Shown here piece by piece: positions 43,251 through 51,032 of a DNA stretch of 64,000 nucleotides. The DNA comes from Oscillibacter valericigenes (GTDB lineage Bacteria > Bacillota > Clostridia > Oscillospirales > Oscillospiraceae). Where the stretch lies: contig NZ_JAFBIV010000008.1 in assembly GCF_021531915.1 (NCBI RefSeq), forward strand, positions 1 to 64,000. Reading direction: 5' to 3'. The translations under genes were made by a program, and so were the position numbers. The notes under the pieces were generated by a model. The model did not search any database, was not told the origin of the DNA, and saw only the letters and a list, made by a program, of their open reading frames with translations. The first letter of the stretch is position 1; each line of letters begins with the position of its first letter.

Positions 43251-43955
43251 ATGCGACAACTGGAACTGTCTCCCCGGCTGCAGCTGCTGGCCGATTGGGT
43301 CCCCCGGGGCGCCAGGTTCGCTGATGTTGGCACAGACCACGCCTACCTGCCCGTGTGGCTGACGCTCCACGGCCGCGTGACCTCTGCCATTGCCAGCGAT
43401 CTTCGGAAAGGGCCCCTGGAGCGGGCCAGGGAGACCGGCCGGACCTACGGGGCCGAGGGCATCGACTACCGCCTGGGCGACGGCCTGGTGGGCATCCGCC
43501 CGGAGGAGGCCGACACCATCGTCATTGCCGGTATGGGTGGGGAGAACATCGCCTCCATTCTGGCGGCGGCACCCTGGACGGCGGACGGGGAACACACCCT
43601 GCTGCTCTCCCCCCACACCAAGGCGGAGGAGCTGCGGCTGTTCCTGATGGACCACGGCTACGCCATCCGCCGGGAGGCGCTGGTGCGGGACCGGGGCACC
43701 CTCTACCCGGTGATGGAGGTCACGGCGGGGGAGATGACCCTGGCCCAGGGCCAGCTGTGGGGCGGCGCCAGACTGCTGCATGACCCGCTGGGGGACCGCT
43801 ACATCATCGAAAAGATCATCCGGCTCATGGGCGCCATCGCGGGGAAGAACCGCTCGGAGCGCCCGGAGGACCGGGAGAAGGCCGACGGGCTGCGGGACAC
43901 CGTCACCGCGCTGCTGGCTATGAGAGAGGAGTGGCGCCATGCCAACTGTCCGTGA
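43251..43955 (+). CDS. trmK: tRNA (adenine-22-N1)-methyltransferase TrmK
   Basis: A 234-residue SAM enzyme modifying A22 of tRNA. The SAM loop is ADVGTDHAYLPVWL. TIVIAGMGGENIASIL is the family catalytic loop, and LSPHTKAEELRLFLMDHGY follows. A Lys/Arg-rich coiled tail ends the protein. The ATG at 43251 follows CCGGAGGATC. It overlaps the Nif3-like gene by 17 nt, the classic trmK-yqfO pair of Firmicutes. Confidence 0.94.
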   Translation: MRQLELSPRLQLLADWVPRGARFADVGTDHAYLPVWLTLHGRVTSAIASDLRKGPLERARETGRTYGAEGIDYRLGDGLVGIRPEEADTIVIAGMGGENIASILAAAPWTADGEHTLLLSPHTKAEELRLFLMDHGYAIRREALVRDRGTLYPVMEVTAGEMTLAQGQLWGGARLLHDPLGDRYIIEKIIRLMGAIAGKNRSERPEDREKADGLRDTVTALLAMREEWRHANCP

Positions 43956-44727
43956 CATCGAACAGGCGCTGTTTGCCCTGGCGCCCAAAGACCTGGCCAT
44001 GAGCTGGGACAACGTAGGCCAGCTGCTGGGGGACCCGGATACGGAAGTTTCCCGGGTCCTGGTGGCGCTGGACATCACGGAAGCCGTGGCCGACGAGGCC
44101 CTGGAAAAGGGCTGTCAGCTGATCGTCAGCCATCACCCCGTCATGAACTGCAAGTGGCTGCCGGTGCAGACCGTCCGCAGCGACACGCCCCAGGGCCACC
44201 TGCTGCTGAAGCTGCTGCGCAGCGGCGTATCCGCCGCCTGTATGCATACCAACCTGGATATCGCGGAGGGAGGGGTCAACGACCGCCTGGCGCAAGCGCT
44301 GGAGCTGATCGACCCTGGGCCCCTGGGAGACCCGGAGGGCCTGTGCCGGGTGGGCACTCTGGCAACGCCCATGGCGCTGGCGGACTTCGCCCGGTCCGTC
44401 CAAAAGGCCCTGCACGCCAACGGCGTCCGCTTTGCCGACGCCGGAAAGCTGGTCAGCAAGGTGGCCGTGGGCGGCGGCGCCTGCGGGGACTACGAGGACT
44501 TCGCCATCCAAGCCGGATGCGATACCTTCGTCACCTCCGACCTGACCTACCACACCTTCCTGGACGCGAAAGGGAAGGGCATCAACCTCATCGACGCGGG
44601 CCATTTCCCAACGGAGGACCCGGTCTGTGAAGCACTGGTTTCCTATTTAACGGCGCGGTTCCCGGAACTGACCGTCACAAAATCCGCTTCCCACCGGGAA
44701 GTGATCCAATACCTTGTAAAAGATTGA
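43939..44727 (+). CDS. Nif3-like dinuclear metal-centre protein (YqfO family)
   Basis: A 262-residue NIF3 family protein with metal ligands in IVSHHPVM (two His), HTNLD (His, Asp) and the C-terminal DAGHFPTED (His, Glu). GGGACGDYEDFAIQAGCDTFVTSDLTYH is conserved. The exact reaction is unsettled in the family (GTP cyclohydrolase-like or metal chaperone proposals). It overlaps trmK, with which it is widely paired. Confidence 0.92.
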   Translation: MPTVRDIEQALFALAPKDLAMSWDNVGQLLGDPDTEVSRVLVALDITEAVADEALEKGCQLIVSHHPVMNCKWLPVQTVRSDTPQGHLLLKLLRSGVSAACMHTNLDIAEGGVNDRLAQALELIDPGPLGDPEGLCRVGTLATPMALADFARSVQKALHANGVRFADAGKLVSKVAVGGGACGDYEDFAIQAGCDTFVTSDLTYHTFLDAKGKGINLIDAGHFPTEDPVCEALVSYLTARFPELTVTKSASHREVIQYLVKD

Positions 44728-44747
44728 TTTGAAGGAGAAATAGTACT

Positions 44748-45488
44748 ATGTCCGGACATTCTAAATGGCATAATATTCAGAAGACCAAGGGCGCCCAGGA
44801 CGCCAAGCGTTCCGCCGCGTTCACCAAGATCGCCAAGGAGATCATCGTGGCCGTGAAAGAGGGCGGCGGCTCCGGCGACCCCAACAACAACTCCCGCCTG
44901 GCCACCGTCATTGCCAAGGCCAAGGCCGTCAACATGCCCAACGACAACATCAAGCGCACCATCGACAAGGCCCTGGGTGCCGGCAGCACCGAGAACTACG
45001 AGGCCGTCACCTACGAGGGCTACGGCCCCGGCGGCGTGGCCGTCATCGTGGAGGCCCTGACCGACAACCGCCAGCGTACCGCTCCCGAGGTCCGTCACGC
45101 TTTCGACAAGTGCAACGGCAACATGGGCGCCCAGGGCTGCGTGTCCTGGTCCTTCGACAAGAAGGGCGTCATCGTCATCGACAACGAGGAGGGCGAGCTG
45201 GACGAGGAAGTGGTCATGATGGACGCGCTGGACGCCGGCGCCGAGGACTTCGAGGCCGACGGTCCCGCCCTGGAGGTCACCACCGATCCCGACGCCTTCA
45301 ACGACGTGGTCAAGGCCCTGGAGGCCAAGGGCTACACCTTCGTCAGCGCCCAGGTGGAGATGGTGCCCCAGAACTACATCAACCTCAGCGGCGAGGGCGA
45401 CCTGAAGAACATGGCCAAGCTCATCGACATGCTGGAGGACAACGACGACGTGCAGAACGTCTGGCACAACTGGGAGAATATGGACTGA
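44748..45488 (+). CDS. YebC/PmpR-family regulator or translation factor
   Basis: A 246-residue protein with the invariant start SGHSKWHNIQKTKGAQDAKR, and VEALTDNRQRTAPEVRHAFDK in the middle. Members were named as DNA-binding regulators. Recent work on the family links YebC-type proteins to translation of proline-rich stretches. The SD is GAAGGAG. It is the last chromosomal housekeeping gene before the disturbed region. Confidence 0.95.
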   Translation: MSGHSKWHNIQKTKGAQDAKRSAAFTKIAKEIIVAVKEGGGSGDPNNNSRLATVIAKAKAVNMPNDNIKRTIDKALGAGSTENYEAVTYEGYGPGGVAVIVEALTDNRQRTAPEVRHAFDKCNGNMGAQGCVSWSFDKKGVIVIDNEEGELDEEVVMMDALDAGAEDFEADGPALEVTTDPDAFNDVVKALEAKGYTFVSAQVEMVPQNYINLSGEGDLKNMAKLIDMLEDNDDVQNVWHNWENMD

Positions 45489-45623
45489 TTACGATAATTG
45501 CAAAAATACAGTTAATTTTGTCAACTTATTGAATCAAAAAAGTTACAAGTTTTCCTACAGCTCCTGTTCAACGACGACATACATTATCATCCCTGTTGCG
45601 ACAAACATAGGGAGGTTTTCTGT

Positions 45624-45825
45624 ATGAAATTGACGTTGGCAGCAAAGGAATTTTTGAAAGAGATTGAGGTTCGGAAGTATACCCCTAAAACGATTAGGAG
45701 TTACCGGAACAACCTCAATCTCTTTCTGCGTTATCGTGCGAAAAAGTTTATTCAAACAGACTGTGCCAGCTATGGACACTGAACTGCGGAAGTATATTCA
45801 GCAAATGAATGAGGACAGGAAGTAA
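45624..45825 (+). pseudogene. Truncated, frameshifted tyrosine recombinase N-terminus
   Basis: From the ATG at 45624 (after GGGAGG) the frame gives MKLTLAAKEFLKEIEVRKYT then PKTIRSYRNNLNLFLRYRA and stops at 45782. This is the SAM-like N-terminal domain of phage/transposon integrases. A shifted frame continues with MDTELRKYIQQMNEDRK to a stop at 45825. The catalytic domain is missing. It is a remnant of an older integration or deletion, AT-richer than its surroundings. Confidence 0.7.
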
Positions 45826-45913
45826 GATGCCTCGATGAATGACGATGGATTCTACCGCTGGTCGGTTGCCTTTTTCAGGGAAACGGCGTACAGTCAGAGG
45901 CGAGGTGAAGCAC

Positions 45914-46035
45914 ATGAACAAGGAACGGCTGGGCGCCTTTATCGGGGCGCGCCGAAAAGAACGGAACATGACACAAAAGGACCTGGCGGCGCGTCTCCAT
46001 GTGACAGACAAGGCTGTCAGCAAGTGGGAGCGGGG
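45914..46035 (+). pseudogene. XRE-family regulator gene, 5' part (interrupted by the IME)
   Basis: Starts MNKERLGAFIGARRKERNMTQ and carries a full helix-turn-helix (KDLAARLHVTDKAVSKWERG). At 46036 the reading frame runs into the mobile element and stops after four more codons. The 3' part continues at 54012 as LSYPDVTLLEPLAAALGLTVEELMTCRR. Joining the two restores a single in-frame gene of about 349 codons. The SD is GAGGTGAAGCAC. As it stands only a 45-residue DNA-binding fragment would be made. Confidence 0.9.
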
Positions 46036-46057
46036 AGTTTCCCAAAGTTAAAGATAC
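46034..46057. other. attL of the IME
   Basis: Core GG (46034-46035) followed by the left end of the element, AGTTTCCCAAAGTTAAAGAT. The 22-nt end (46036-46057) is the inverted repeat of the right end with only AA/TT and one terminal difference. Confidence 0.85.
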
Positions 46058-46111
46058 CACATCAATCCCACGCGGACTTTTGCTCAACCGATACAGCCGG
46101 AGGGCTGGATA

Positions 46112-46165
46112 ACAAGAAAAGGCGGTATGCGCCCCGTGGAGGGGTAGCGTACCGCCTTTTCTTGT
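46112..46165. repeat. Long near-perfect inverted repeat in the IME left end
   Basis: ACAAGAAAAGGCGGTA (from 46112) pairs with TACCGCCTTTTCTTGT (to 46165), extended inwards by GC/CCCC pairs around a GTGG loop. Arms total about 24 bp. It could be a bidirectional terminator protecting the oriT region or a recombinase/relaxase accessory site. Confidence 0.75.
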
Positions 46166-46212
46166 GGGGGTTTCCAAAGGGGGCAGCGCCCCATTTGGCA
46201 CACGACTTTGCG

Positions 46213-46237
46213 GAGCAAAGTGTAGTGTGTTATACGC
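46213..46237 (+). other. Predicted oriT of MobV type
   Basis: GCAAAGTGTAGTGTGTTATACGC closely matches the pMV158-type relaxase site (AAAGTATAGTGTG/TTATAC...), with inverted arms AGTGTA and TATACGCT around the nick. The predicted nick is between 46229 and 46230. The element encodes a MobV relaxase at 51033, which would use this site. Confidence 0.75.
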
Positions 46238-46523
46238 TCTGTCGGCGTTGCCCTGAAAATACCGTTGCCGCCGGGGAGGGCAAGGGCATTTGACGCGGCA
46301 GGAAAGCAGGGCTTTGTTTGGGGCTGGTAAGCCGGAAACAAAGGGCTGATTTCAGCAGCAGACAGGGCGTATTATGTTATACGCTCTGTCGGCGTTGCCC
46401 TGAAAATACCGTTGCCGCCGGGGAGGGCAAGGGCATTTGACGCGGCAGGAAAGCAGGGCTTTGTTTGGGGCTGGTAAGCCGGAAACAAAGGGCTGATTTC
46501 AGCAGCAGACAGGGCGTATTATG
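46228..46523. repeat. Tandem 147-bp direct duplication adjoining oriT
   Basis: Bases 46228-46376 and 46375-46523 are identical (offset 147). Each unit starts TGTTATACGCTCTGTCGG and ends GGGCGTATTATG. Only the first copy has the left oriT half (TAGTG). No coding frame in the unit is supported. Confidence 0.93.
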
Positions 46524-46752
46524 AAAGCCCCCGTCCCTCGTCCTCCGCCCCCGGCCTATGGGACAAAAAGTCCCAAAGCTCTGGACACCGTGACCAGATG
46601 TGTGGCCACACTCCGGGAAAAGTAGCAGGACGGCAGGAAACCGTCAAGGCTGAAATGAATGGGCTGACGCCCGGCCTTGACCGTTCCCCGCCGCCCCGCT
46701 GGATGGGTGGACAAGGTGGCCAATCCCTAAAAGTGTTTGGCCGCACTCGTTC
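46524..46752. other. Non-coding stretch of the IME left end
   Basis: Contains a small stem TGGGAC-AAAAA-GTCCCA near 46560 and otherwise nothing I can call. Some frames are open but lack SD and protein character. Confidence 0.5.
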
Positions 46753-46817
46753 ATTTTGGGGCCTTTCTTCTCCCAAAATTGAAATGGGCGGGAAAGCCCT
46801 AAAATGGCTTTCCCGCC
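46753..46817 (+). repeat. Two adjacent hairpins
   Basis: ATTTTGGG/CCCAAAAT (46753-46779) and GGCGGGAAAGCC/GGCTTTCCCGCC (46787-46817), both perfect. The second may act as a terminator, though only TTGATT follows. Confidence 0.7.
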
Positions 46818-46830
46818 TTGATTACCCATT

Positions 46831-46911
46831 AGCAAAGACGGGCGAGACTGTCAACGGCGGCGCTGAAAGCGCCGTTCATCTTGACCGTTGACTGGCTCGC
46901 CTGGCTTTGCT
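46831..46911. repeat. 81-nt imperfect palindrome (possible cruciform)
   Basis: AGCAAAG..GGCGAG...GTCAACGG faces CCGTTGAC..GCTCGCC..CTTTGCT with a nested GGCGCT-GAA-AGCGCC stem. Mismatches are paired two-base blocks, as if the structure matters more than the sequence. Could be a single-strand origin (sso)-like or oriT-accessory fold. Confidence 0.7.
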
Positions 46912-46961
46912 ACTGCCCGTAAGAGATGGAAAAACAAGATGGAAAACAAGGTTAAAAATGG

Positions 46962-46991
46962 TTGACAAGTCTATCGGATGTGTGTTATACT
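46962..46991 (+). promoter_or_regulatory. Promoter of the efflux-gene leader
   Basis: TTGACA (46962-46967), 18 bp, TATACT (46986-46991), directly before an SD and short leader frame. Confidence 0.8.
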
Positions 46992-47025
46992 GTGCGACAG
47001 TTTGAGATTGGGAGGAGGCTTACGT

Positions 47026-47046
47026 GTGTTAATTTGTGTACGCTAA
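47026..47046 (+). CDS. Leader peptide of the efflux gene (MLICVR)
   Basis: A GTG at 47026 after GGGAGGAGG encodes six residues. A two-codon frame from GTG 47024 is the alternative. Short leader peptides of this kind sense ribosome stalling by translation inhibitors. Confidence 0.5.
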   Translation: MLICVR

Positions 47047-47180
47047 TAAGCAATAAAAAGTAGAAGTACCTTTCCACATGATGGTGGGCTTTTTTTGCGT
47101 GCGTATGCAAAGGAACACGTAGGTTTGACACGAGCAGTCTTTGAACTGTATCGTGGTGTTTTTTCGTGCTTTGTTGTTAT

Positions 47181-47220
47181 GCAGGCGTCTGCCCTCTCTG
47201 TGGGACAACGCCTGCTTTTT
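47181..47220 (+). terminator. Attenuator terminator before the efflux gene
   Basis: GCAGGCGT (47181-47188) pairs perfectly with ACGCCTGC (47208-47215), followed by T5. An earlier weaker CCAC/GTGG stem with T7 is at 47074-47096. Two terminators after a leader peptide resemble the attenuation region of tet(M)-type and macrolide-inducible genes. Confidence 0.75.
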
Positions 47221-47266
47221 ATTGCAGAAACAAAGGAACAATGCAATAAAAAAGGAGGTTCGCATT

Positions 47267-48487
47267 ATGACCCAAAACAACAATTCATGGAGAAAAACTT
47301 ATTTTACACTTCTTGCCGGACAAGCAATATCCTTTATTAGCAGCGGTATTTTGCAAATGGCCATTATCTTTTATTTGGTTGCGAAAACTAATTCTGCAAT
47401 CATATTGACGGCGGCAACACTGATTGGATTTTTGCCGCAAGCCTGTTTAGGCCCGTTTGCAGGTGCTTTTGTTGACCGGCACAGCCGTAAAAGCGTAATG
47501 ATTGGTGCGGATTTGATAATTGCCGCCGCTGGCGGTATTCTGGCGCTGGTGGCGTTTTACATGGAATTGCCCGTATGGTCTATTATGGTTGTCCTGTTAA
47601 TCCGAAGTGCGGGAACTGCTTTTCATTCTCCAGCATTCAGCGCAGCAACACCTATGATTGTGCCAAAAGAGGAACTTACAAAATGCGCTGGTTACACGCA
47701 GACCATGCAAGCAGTAAGTGCGATTATCAGTCCAGCTGCCGCAGCGTTTTTATATGCTGTTTGGCCTCTTAATGCAATTATATTGTTAGATATTGTGGGT
47801 GCAATCCTTGCCTGTGTGACTGTTGCGATTTCGTCCATACCAACGCCTGAACTATGTCCAGAAACGAAAAGACAACAGTTTTTACAGGATATGAAAGAGG
47901 GGTATGTGGTATTAAAGCAAAACAGGGGCCTCTTTGCTCTGCTCTGGATTGGTGTAATTTATATGTTCTTTTATATGCCAATCAGTACGCTTTTTCCTCT
48001 CATCTGTATGTCATACTTCAAAGGAACACCGGCCCATGCCTCTGCCGCTGAAATTGCTTTTGCGGTTGGTATGCTGCTTGGCGGAGTCATTCTGAGCATT
48101 TGGGGCGGTTTTAAGAAACGGCGGTACACCATCGGTCTTTCCGTTCTCCTGATGGGCGTTAGCAATATGCTCTCCGGGCTTTTGCCGCCAGACGCATTTC
48201 TTGTCTTTGTTGTGTGCTGTACTGTTATGGGAATTTCCGCTCCATTTTACGGTGTGCAAAATGCGATTTTTCAAGAAACGGTCAAACCAGAATATCTGGG
48301 GAGAGTTTTTTCTCTACTGACAAGCGCCGCTTCCCTCGCCATGCCGTTTGGCCTTGTCATTTCCGGGCCTCTGGCGGAGCGGCTGGGAGTTGAGAAATGG
48401 TTTGTCATTTGCGGAATTGGCATTATCATCGTTGCGCTTGCCGTATTTTTACTACCCGGTTTGAGAGAGATTGACAATACGCAATAA
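47267..48487 (+). CDS. Mef-like macrolide-type MFS efflux protein
   Basis: A 406-residue major facilitator with 12 helices. The sequence runs closely parallel to Mef(A): start WRKTYFTLLAGQAISFISSGILQMAIIFYLVAKT, then GPFAGAFVDRHSRKSVMIGADLIIAAAGGILALVAFYMELPVW, LTKCAGYTQ, GVQNAIFQETVKPEYLGRVFSLL. This supports proton-driven drug export, most likely a macrolide. Divergence from the classic gene is large enough that substrate should not be assumed. The ATG at 47267 follows AAAGGAGG, so the longer upstream frame is not used. It is the only cargo of the IME and is under leader attenuation. No msr(D) partner follows. Confidence 0.87.
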   Translation: MTQNNNSWRKTYFTLLAGQAISFISSGILQMAIIFYLVAKTNSAIILTAATLIGFLPQACLGPFAGAFVDRHSRKSVMIGADLIIAAAGGILALVAFYMELPVWSIMVVLLIRSAGTAFHSPAFSAATPMIVPKEELTKCAGYTQTMQAVSAIISPAAAAFLYAVWPLNAIILLDIVGAILACVTVAISSIPTPELCPETKRQQFLQDMKEGYVVLKQNRGLFALLWIGVIYMFFYMPISTLFPLICMSYFKGTPAHASAAEIAFAVGMLLGGVILSIWGGFKKRRYTIGLSVLLMGVSNMLSGLLPPDAFLVFVVCCTVMGISAPFYGVQNAIFQETVKPEYLGRVFSLLTSAASLAMPFGLVISGPLAERLGVEKWFVICGIGIIIVALAVFLLPGLREIDNTQ

Positions 48488-48515
48488 TCAACTGCACCTT
48501 TTTCTATTACTAAAC

Positions 48516-48570
48516 AAAATGCCTGGATGGTGGTTCTGAAAAACCAGAACCGCCGTTCAGGCATTTTTTA
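48516..48570. terminator. Bidirectional terminator between efflux gene and XRE gene
   Basis: AAAATGCCTG...GGTTCTG pairs with CAGAACC...CAGGCATTTTT. Flanking A and T runs allow use on both strands. Confidence 0.88.
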
Positions 48571-49368
48571 TCTTCGTCCTCTCTGCGGTTTTGGATTCTT
48601 CAGCAAGTCGGATTTTTCCGCAATCTTTTTCAGCCACTTCCGTTCTTCTACTGACAGCTTCCTAAAATTCAGCTTGAGCCGTTTGCAGATAAACGCCAAG
48701 TACGCTTGTTCCGTGTCGCTGTCCTGGCTGACGATTTCACCAGCAGTTTCCAGCATTTCTTTTAGCGGGTTATCCTCTGGGACGCTGAAAAAATCGTCCT
48801 TGTGTGTTTCCCGCAGAGCAAGGGCAATCCCGTTTATGTCCCGTTGTATCACATAGCGGCAAAACTCGTCCTCATCAATATGGGCGGTGATAAGCTGTCT
48901 TAACTGCGTATCACTCATGCCAGGATTATGCTTTTTTATAACAGTTGCGCTCATCGTGTCCACTATGGCGTTTGCACCCTGCGCCTGTTTCAGTGCCGTT
49001 CCGTTCACATAGATTTCAAGGTCAGCCATCAGCCGGGGGAAATCCGGGTGCGCCGCCAGCTCACACAGCAGGGTATTGTCTATCCTCCCGCTTTTCAGCA
49101 GGTCAATCATTTCATCACTCAAACGCAGGTCTGCAAGATCGGCGTTTGGGTGATTTTTCATTTCAGACAGCCCCAGCAGATAATCAGCGGTCACACCGTA
49201 AAACTTCGCCAGCCGGATAAGGGCATAGTGGCTGATGTCCTTGAAGTCTTCCGTTTCGTAACTGCCCAGCGCAGACTTGGAAAGCCCGGTCTGCTCCGCA
49301 AGCTGCCCCAGCGTCAAGCCACGCTCCACACGTAGGTCTTTTAATCGCTCTTGTATGGATAAAGACAT
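48568..49368 (-). CDS. XRE-family transcriptional regulator of the IME
   Basis: A 266-residue protein with an N-terminal helix-turn-helix (RLKDLRVERGLTLGQLAEQTGLSKSALGSYE, residues about 6-36) and a long C-terminal part of helical character (DTLL, LMADLEIYVNGTAL, EERKWLKKIAEKSDLLKNPK). Found on many clostridial mobile elements. Probably controls conjugation or maintenance genes. The ATG at 49368 has AGGAGG at 6-7 nt, and a GTG at 49374 is too close to that SD. Confidence 0.88.
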   Translation of the reverse strand: MSLSIQERLKDLRVERGLTLGQLAEQTGLSKSALGSYETEDFKDISHYALIRLAKFYGVTADYLLGLSEMKNHPNADLADLRLSDEMIDLLKSGRIDNTLLCELAAHPDFPRLMADLEIYVNGTALKQAQGANAIVDTMSATVIKKHNPGMSDTQLRQLITAHIDEDEFCRYVIQRDINGIALALRETHKDDFFSVPEDNPLKEMLETAGEIVSQDSDTEQAYLAFICKRLKLNFRKLSVEERKWLKKIAEKSDLLKNPKPQRGRR

Positions 49369-49401
49369 ATTCACCCTCCTTGCTAGCTCAACGAAAGAGA
49401 A

Positions 49402-49438
49402 GCCGTTATGCTATGTACTATGCTCATAGCATAACGGC
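49402..49438. promoter_or_regulatory. 14-bp inverted repeat between two minus-strand genes
   Basis: GCCGTTATGCTATG faces CATAGCATAACGGC across 9 nt. It lies upstream of the XRE gene and just after the small gene at 49447. It may be a terminator or the operator of the XRE protein (autoregulation). Confidence 0.6.
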
Positions 49439-49446
49439 ATAGGCAT

Positions 49447-49710
49447 TTACAGTTTTATTTTACCATTTGCTACATCTTCACGAAATTTATCAACAAGCTT
49501 CGCTGTCAGCTTGGATTTACCGTAGTGTTCAAGTACAAAAGTACGATAACTTTTTCCATCTACAAGCACATCACTTTTTCTGGTCAACAACCAATTTCCG
49601 TTACCTCCTCCCTGTTCTCTAATATTCCAGTCTTTCCCATATCTTTTATAGATTTCATCTTTTTTACCTTGAACAGACATTGATTCGCTTGGAATATAAA
49701 CAATTTGCAT
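49447..49710 (-). CDS. Small IME protein of unknown function
   Basis: An 87-residue soluble, basic protein: MQIVYIPSESMSVQGKKDEI, then a WNIREQGGGNGNWLLTR stretch. The ATG is preceded by AAAGGAGGAGC, which argues for real expression. No recognisable family. Lies in front of the XRE regulator on the same strand. Confidence 0.6.
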   Translation of the reverse strand: MQIVYIPSESMSVQGKKDEIYKRYGKDWNIREQGGGNGNWLLTRKSDVLVDGKSYRTFVLEHYGKSKLTAKLVDKFREDVANGKIKL

Positions 49711-49938
49711 AATAGCTCCTCCTTTATTTTGTGCAAGAAGACCAGAAACCTGAATTTGTCTTTTATCTTTTTTTGATTATATCACAAATCCGAGAGCGTG
49801 GAAATAGGGAGTTTTTCAGGCTGATTTCCTACCTCTTGGATATACGGCACAGGCGGTCAAAAAGGTGTAGACTTGGGATAGTTCATCGATGGACAAGCAC
49901 CTTGGAAACAGAACACGCCAAAGAAAACGGAGGGACGC

Positions 49939-50352
49939 ATGAGCAAAAGACCCTATCAACACCTGCCGCCGCTGGAACACAGGCCGGACGGCTCCCCCTA
50001 CCGCATAACCCCGCCCCAGAAGAGACGAGCCAGCGGCCTGATACGCCGGGAGTGCTGCAACTGCGAGGACGGAAACTGCCTTGCGCTGGACGATGGCGAC
50101 ACCTGCGCCTGTCCGCAGATGATTTCGTTCTCCGTCTGCTGCAAGTGGTTCCGCTGGGCGGTCTTGCCGCTGGACAGGACGCTGGAAGCGGAGATTTACC
50201 GGGACAGGGACTTGAAACGCTGTGCGGAGTGCGGCGGTGTGTTCGTCCCGAAGTCCAACCGGGGCAAATACTGCCCGGACTGCGCCGCCAGAGTTCACAG
50301 GCGGCAGAAAACAGAAAGTGAACGGAAAAGGAGGTCTGCTGTGGACAGTTAA
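49939..50352 (+). CDS. Cysteine-rich VLP-type protein
   Basis: A 137-residue protein with CCNCEDGNCLALDDGDTCACPQ, FSVCCKWFRWAVLPLD and a zinc-finger-like CAECGGVFVPKSNRGKYCPDCA near the C-terminus. This Cys pattern (with the V-L-P triplet) is found on mobilizable elements next to RepA_N and Mob genes, usually annotated Cys_rich_VLP. Function unknown. The ATG follows ACGGAGGGACGC. Confidence 0.85.
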   Translation: MSKRPYQHLPPLEHRPDGSPYRITPPQKRRASGLIRRECCNCEDGNCLALDDGDTCACPQMISFSVCCKWFRWAVLPLDRTLEAEIYRDRDLKRCAECGGVFVPKSNRGKYCPDCAARVHRRQKTESERKRRSAVDS

Positions 50353-50463
50353 GAGCGGGAAAAGCCTTGATTTGCAAGGCTCCGCAAGCCCTCAACCGGG
50401 GCGGCTGGTATCATTTATCATTCGCCCCGGAAAACGGGCCTCTAACCGTCCACAAAACACGCT

Positions 50464-50859
50464 ATGACAAACACGATTTATATTCACCAGCCGGAAAAGG
50501 CGTTCAGTTTCACCCGGCTCCCCAATTTCCTTTTTGAAGCACCCACATTCCAGCCCTTGAGCAACGAAGCGAAGGTGCTGTATGCCTTTGTCCTGCGCCG
50601 GGCGGAGTTGTCCCGGAAGAACGGCTGGGCGGACGAGTACGGGCGGGTCTACCTGTACTACCCCATCTGCGAGGTGGTCGCTTTGCTCCGCTGCGGGCGG
50701 CAGAAAGCGGTCAACACCCTGCGGGAGTTGCAGTATGCGGGGCTGGTGGAAATCCAGAAACAGGGCTGTGGAAAACCCAACCGCATTTACCCGAAATCCT
50801 ATGAAGCGGTTCCAAACACCGACTTCAAGAAATCCGGTTATGGTACGCCGGAGGGCTGA
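50464..50859 (+). CDS. RepA_N-type replication initiator protein
   Basis: A 131-residue protein starting MTNTIYIHQPEKAFSFTRLP and continuing FLFEAPTFQPLSNEAKVLYAFVLRR, the RepA_N domain with a winged-helix fold (LYYPICEVVALLRCGRQKAVNTLRELQYAGLVEIQKQG). Here only the N-terminal domain is present. The following 170 bases look like a decayed tail (fragments such as KYGNLTVYRNTEIKT in another frame). It may permit replication of the excised circle or be a relic of a plasmid ancestor. Confidence 0.85.
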   Translation: MTNTIYIHQPEKAFSFTRLPNFLFEAPTFQPLSNEAKVLYAFVLRRAELSRKNGWADEYGRVYLYYPICEVVALLRCGRQKAVNTLRELQYAGLVEIQKQGCGKPNRIYPKSYEAVPNTDFKKSGYGTPEG

Positions 50860-51032
50860 AAACCGTACTTGGCGAGTACGAAAATCAATCCTCTTGAAGT
50901 ACGGAAATCTGACGGTATATAGAAATACAGAGATTAAAACCATCTATTTACATTCATTCCATTCCAATCCTATCAGAGATATTTTCGGCGGGAAAACCCG
51001 CCGGAAAGGAATGGAATGGGGAAAGGAGTTCA

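Noticed and set aside
46978-46992. Second oriT (GTGTGTTATACTG)
   Set aside because: It lacks the TAG and the left inverted arm, and its TATACT is fully explained as the -10 of the leader promoter.
47267-48487. Tetracycline efflux gene tet(40)
   Set aside because: The length is the same, but motif order and N-terminus follow Mef proteins much more closely as far as I can recall both. A database search would settle it.
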